Shown one piece after another: positions 60,945 through 64,000 of a stretch of DNA of 64,000 bases. Both the position numbers and the translations under genes were made by a program. Source of the stretch: Massilia endophytica (lineage in GTDB: Bacteria; Pseudomonadota; Gammaproteobacteria; Burkholderiales; Burkholderiaceae_D); NCBI RefSeq assembly GCF_021165955.1, contig NZ_CP088952.1, forward strand, positions 1,736,001-1,800,000, in the 5' to 3' direction. The notes beneath the pieces are model-generated. The model saw only the letters and a list, made by a program, of their open reading frames with translations. It searched no databases and was not told the origin of the DNA. How positions within the stretch are numbered: position 1 is the first letter of the stretch; each line of letters opens with the position of its first letter.

Positions 60945-62582
60945 ATGGATCAGCTATTCCCTTACGCCGAGGCCGAGCTGGATGGCTTCGAACGCACCCG
61001 CGAGGAGTTCGGACGGCGCTATCCCCGGCTGGCGGGGCGCCTGGCGGGCGAGGGAAGCGACCCCCATGTGCAGCGGCTGATCCAGGGCGTGGCGCTGCTG
61101 AACGCCCGCACTGCCCGCCGCCTGCACCAGGAATATCCGCTGTACGTGGAGGCGCTGTTCCACGTGCTCTATCCCCACTACCTGCGCAGCTTCCCTTCCT
61201 GCTCGATTGCCCGTTTCGGCGAGGGCGCCAGTGCGGGCGAAATCGTTCATACGGCAGGGCGGGGCTGCAGCTTCCGCCTGGGCGGGCAGGTGCAGCCGGA
61301 CCGCGCGGCCATCAGCAGCGCCCAATTCCTGGATGGCGCCATCCGGATCGGCATCGATGGCGGCGGCCAGCCGCTTCCTTCCACGCTGCGCATCTTCCTC
61401 GATGGGGAGCCTGCCTTCTGCGCCGCCCTGCGCGACAGCCTGCTGCTGCGCGTGTCGCAGGCGGTGCTCTCGGCCGAAGGCCGGGAAAGCCTGCTGGACC
61501 GCACTCCGGTGCGGGCCGTCGGCTTCGATGCGCCCGATGCGTTGCTGCCGCAGGGGCCGAGGCAGCACGAGGGCTGCCGCATCGTCAGCGAGTTCTTCGG
61601 CTTTCCGGAGAAGTTCAACTTCCTGGATCTGGACCTCTCGGCTGCGGCCGGGGCGCAGGAAGCCACGCTCGACCTGCGGCTCGACGGCGCGGGCGCCGGT
61701 ACGCTGCTGGCGCGCATGCTGTGGCCCCTCGGCGCCGAACACCTGCTGACGCGCTGCGCGCCGGTGGTCAATCTCTTCCCCATGGCCGCCACGCCTTTCC
61801 TGGTCGACCATGGCCGCAGCCATTACCAGGTGATGGTCAACGCGGCGAGGCCGGAAGACTTCGAGATCTACAGCATCGACAGGGTGAGGCTCGGCCCTGA
61901 GGAATACCATCCCTTCTACACCCGCCGCCACGACGAGCCGGGAGGCCGCTACTGGCTGGAGCGGCGCGATCCCGCCCGCGCGCGCGCCACGCCGGGCTAC
62001 GAGGTGAGCATCGCCTTCAGCCGCGAGCCGGAACAGAGGGCGGTGGCCACGATTGGCCTTACCTGCAGCAACCGCGACGTGGCGCGCAGCCTGCGTCCCG
62101 GCGCGGCGCTGGGCGGCGCGGCAAGGGGCGTGCTGCTGCGCCAGCCCACCATGCCGCACCGCACGCCGCAGGCGGCGGGCAGCCACTGGCGCCTGGTGTC
62201 GCATCTTTCTCTCGCCACCCGCTCCCTTGTGCGGGAAGGGCTGGAGCCTTTCCTTGAGATGCTGGCGCTGTACGACGTGGCGCGCTCGCCGTCCTCGCAG
62301 CGGCAGATCGGCGCCATCAGGGCGCTCGAACACCGTCCCGCCGTGGTGACCCTGCGCGACCGGCACGGCACCGCTGAACTGCACGGCGTGGAGGTGCGCT
62401 TGCATGTGGACGAGGCGGCGCTGGCGGGCTGCGGCCTGCACCTGTTTGCCGAAGTGATGGACCGCTTCCTCGGCCTCTACGTGCACCTGAACAGCTTTAC
62501 CCGCCTGGTGCTCGTGTCGGCCGCGAGCGGAGAGGAACTGCTGCGATGCCAGCCGCGCAACGGCAAGCTGCAGCTGATCTGA
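60945..62582 (+). CDS. tssF: Type VI secretion baseplate protein TssF (orphan)
   Basis: Baseplate wedge subunit of the type VI secretion system. Start ATG 60945 with GGAGGA upstream; 545 aa, a little short for the family. Typical TssF strings: LFPYAEAELDGFERTREEFGRRYPRLAGRL, HVLYPHYLRSFPSCSIARF, FFGFPEKFNFLDLDL and EYHPFYTRRH. It overlaps tssG by 37 bases. No other type VI gene is in the window. Confidence 0.9.
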   Translation: MDQLFPYAEAELDGFERTREEFGRRYPRLAGRLAGEGSDPHVQRLIQGVALLNARTARRLHQEYPLYVEALFHVLYPHYLRSFPSCSIARFGEGASAGEIVHTAGRGCSFRLGGQVQPDRAAISSAQFLDGAIRIGIDGGGQPLPSTLRIFLDGEPAFCAALRDSLLLRVSQAVLSAEGRESLLDRTPVRAVGFDAPDALLPQGPRQHEGCRIVSEFFGFPEKFNFLDLDLSAAAGAQEATLDLRLDGAGAGTLLARMLWPLGAEHLLTRCAPVVNLFPMAATPFLVDHGRSHYQVMVNAARPEDFEIYSIDRVRLGPEEYHPFYTRRHDEPGGRYWLERRDPARARATPGYEVSIAFSREPEQRAVATIGLTCSNRDVARSLRPGAALGGAARGVLLRQPTMPHRTPQAAGSHWRLVSHLSLATRSLVREGLEPFLEMLALYDVARSPSSQRQIGAIRALEHRPAVVTLRDRHGTAELHGVEVRLHVDEAALAGCGLHLFAEVMDRFLGLYVHLNSFTRLVLVSAASGEELLRCQPRNGKLQLI

Positions 62583-63451
62583 TCACGCTGTTCCAGCTCC
62601 TGCGCAGGCAGGGCGGGGAGGCGGCCTTCGGCAACGACCCATCGCTGGCGTTCGCCGTGCGCGATCTCGCGTCGGTGAAGAACGATCCGCTGCATGTCGT
62701 GCCCGCCTTCATCGGCCTGCTGGGCGCAAGCGGCGTGCTGCCATTCCACTATACGGACCGCCTGCTGCGGCATGCGGCGCAAACGCAGGACCTGGCTCCG
62801 CTGGCCTTTCTCGATGTGCTTTCCTCGCGCAGTGTGGCCTTGTATGCGGAGGCATGGCGCAGGCGCCGCCCCGAGTTCGACCGTGAATCCGGTACGGACG
62901 CATTCCTGGGCGCCCTGCTGGCGCTGGCGGGCGAACGCGGCGCGGATACGCCGGAGCGCGCCGCCTTCCATGCCGGAGCCCTGCGCAGGGCGACCGTGTC
63001 CGCCGAGGCGCTGGGCGCGGCCCTCGAGGACCATTTCGGCGTTCCCGTGGAGCTGGCGCAGTTTGCGGGTGGATGGCAGATGCTGGCGGAGCGCGACCGT
63101 GTTTCCCTGGGCTGCGCCAACAGCGCACTCGGAAGCATGGCGCTGGGGCAGCGCATCTGGAACCGCTCGGGCAAATTCGGCCTGCGCCTGGGACCACTCG
63201 GGGCTGAGGACTTCGAACGCTTCCTTCCCGGCAGTTCCGGGGCGGCGGCGCTGGCGGACATGGTGGGCGAGTTCGCGCTCGGTCCCTTGCGCTGCGAAGT
63301 GCGCCTGCTGCTGTCGCCCGATGCCGTGTGCAGTCCCAGGCTGGGCGGGGAGGGAGTGCGCCTCGGCTTCGACACCTTCCTGGTCTCGCCGGCGGCCGCG
63401 GAAGTGCGCGAAGACGCCGTTTACAGTCTTTCGAAAAATTCGATGATATAA
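62546..63451 (+). CDS. tssG: Type VI secretion baseplate protein TssG (orphan)
   Basis: Partner of TssF in the baseplate wedge. 301 aa, somewhat short. Seen: LFQLLRRQGGEAAFGNDPSLAF, VVPAFIGLLGASGVLPFHYTD, then LAFLDVLSSRSVALYAEAW and the C-terminal GKFGLRLGPLGAEDFERFLPG, all TssG-like. The frame overlaps the end of tssF, so translation is coupled. No tssE, tssH, tssK or vgrG follows; the next gene is an isochorismatase-family enzyme. Confidence 0.88.
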   Translation: MPAAQRQAAADLITLFQLLRRQGGEAAFGNDPSLAFAVRDLASVKNDPLHVVPAFIGLLGASGVLPFHYTDRLLRHAAQTQDLAPLAFLDVLSSRSVALYAEAWRRRRPEFDRESGTDAFLGALLALAGERGADTPERAAFHAGALRRATVSAEALGAALEDHFGVPVELAQFAGGWQMLAERDRVSLGCANSALGSMALGQRIWNRSGKFGLRLGPLGAEDFERFLPGSSGAAALADMVGEFALGPLRCEVRLLLSPDAVCSPRLGGEGVRLGFDTFLVSPAAAEVREDAVYSLSKNSMI

Positions 63452-63492
63452 CGGTAATCTTTCCGTTTTTCTTTTCCTTCGATGGCGTCCAT

Positions 63493-63528
63493 ACTTCGTT
63501 CCATCAGCAGCACATAACTGAACGAAGT
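63493..63528. promoter_or_regulatory. Inverted repeat upstream of the YcaC-like gene
   Basis: Perfect 9-bp arms ACTTCGTTC / GAACGAAGT with an 18-base spacer, 31 bases before the start codon. Likely operator for a transcription factor not in the window. Confidence 0.5.
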
Positions 63529-63559
63529 ACTCGACAAACCACTATCGAAAGGATTCATC

Positions 63560-64000
63560 ATGCCAGTCGCAAAAGCCCAAGCAGGCAAACAGCTCATCAA
63601 CGGTAACGATCACACCCTGATCTTGATCGACCACCAATCCCAGATGTCCTTCGCCACCAAGTCCATCGACGCCACCGTCCTGCGCAACAACACGGCCCTG
63701 GTGGCCAAGGCGGCCCGCGAATTCAAGGTGCCGACCATCCTCACCACGGTGGCCGCCGAATCCTTCTCCGGCCCGATCTACGACGAGATCCAGTCCGTGT
63801 TCCCGGACCAGAAGCCCATCGACCGCACTACCATGAACACCTGGGAGGACCAGCGCATTGCCGACCGCGTGAACGAAATCGGCAAGGATCGCATCGTCAT
63901 CGCCGGCCTCTGGACCTCGGTCTGCGTCGTTGGACCCGCGCTCTCCGCGCTGGACCAGGGCTTCGAAGTCTTCGTGATTACCGATGCCTCCGGCGATATC
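63560..64000 (+). CDS. YcaC-like cysteine hydrolase (3' end outside window)
   Basis: Isochorismatase-superfamily hydrolase; 147 codons are visible before the window ends. Start ATG 63560, GAAAGGA upstream. Seen: LILIDHQSQMSFA (catalytic Asp), VPTILTTVAAESFSGPIYDEI, NTWEDQ and the nucleophile in TSVCVVGPALSALDQGFEVFV, then TDASGDI at the edge. These match YcaC-like proteins of unknown substrate better than nicotinamidase or true isochorismatase. Confidence 0.88.
   Translation, partial: MPVAKAQAGKQLINGNDHTLILIDHQSQMSFATKSIDATVLRNNTALVAKAAREFKVPTILTTVAAESFSGPIYDEIQSVFPDQKPIDRTTMNTWEDQRIADRVNEIGKDRIVIAGLWTSVCVVGPALSALDQGFEVFVITDASGDI

Overview
The window looks like chromosome of a high-GC betaproteobacterium, most likely an Oxalobacteraceae member of the Massilia/Duganella/Telluria type. 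This is inferred from protein character and gene order (bamD-rluD-pgeF-phaC-phaR, prfB-lysS, a full MSHA pilus locus, class I PHA synthase); no search was run. I see no tRNA, rRNA or CRISPR array.

Layout. 1-14651: an MSHA (mannose-sensitive haemagglutinin) type IV pilus locus in three blocks: mshE-mshG-prepilin-mshA (+), then mshQ-C-D-O-P (-) converging on mshA, then mshI-pilN-like-J-K-L-M-N (+). A degenerate HD-GYP protein converges on mshN. 15605-24775: aminotransferase, a solitary PIN protein, yaaA, bamD, rluD, pgeF, phaC and phaR; a solo tnpB element is inserted between rluD and pgeF. 24777-30349: a beta-glucosidase and sugar ABC transporter operon behind a LacI-family-type operator. 30480-40863: rimO, metC-like, a membrane protein, a di-heme cytochrome, a class III CoA-transferase, serB and mfd. 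41058-50792: chemoreceptor, PP2C phosphatase coupled to a class A PBP, glpD, a peptide transporter and ppnN. 50793-51619: a small accessory patch with a gene broken by an in-frame stop and a non-coding stretch rich in inverted repeats. 51620-57096: lysS-HAD-prfB operon (with the RF2 frameshift) and a CpdB-like nucleotidase. 57100-64000: lipocalin-like protein, LysR regulator, DUF817 and DUF2288 proteins, a Xre/RES toxin-antitoxin pair, an isolated tssF-tssG pair and the start of a YcaC-like hydrolase.

How it works together. The MSHA genes supply motor, platform, pilins, secretin and alignment proteins for a surface pilus. The GH1/ABC operon imports and splits an oligosaccharide, probably a beta-glucoside. 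PhaC/PhaR make and manage polyhydroxybutyrate.

The most unusual points are: (1) a solo tnpB whose -10 box lies inside a near-perfect LexA-type box, with an apparently leaderless start and a missing RuvC-II glutamate; (2) an orphan tssFG pair beside a Xre/RES module; (3) an abrupt base-composition change inside mshG that opens the rearranged pilin block; (4) the interrupted gene and inverted-repeat patch beside lysS.
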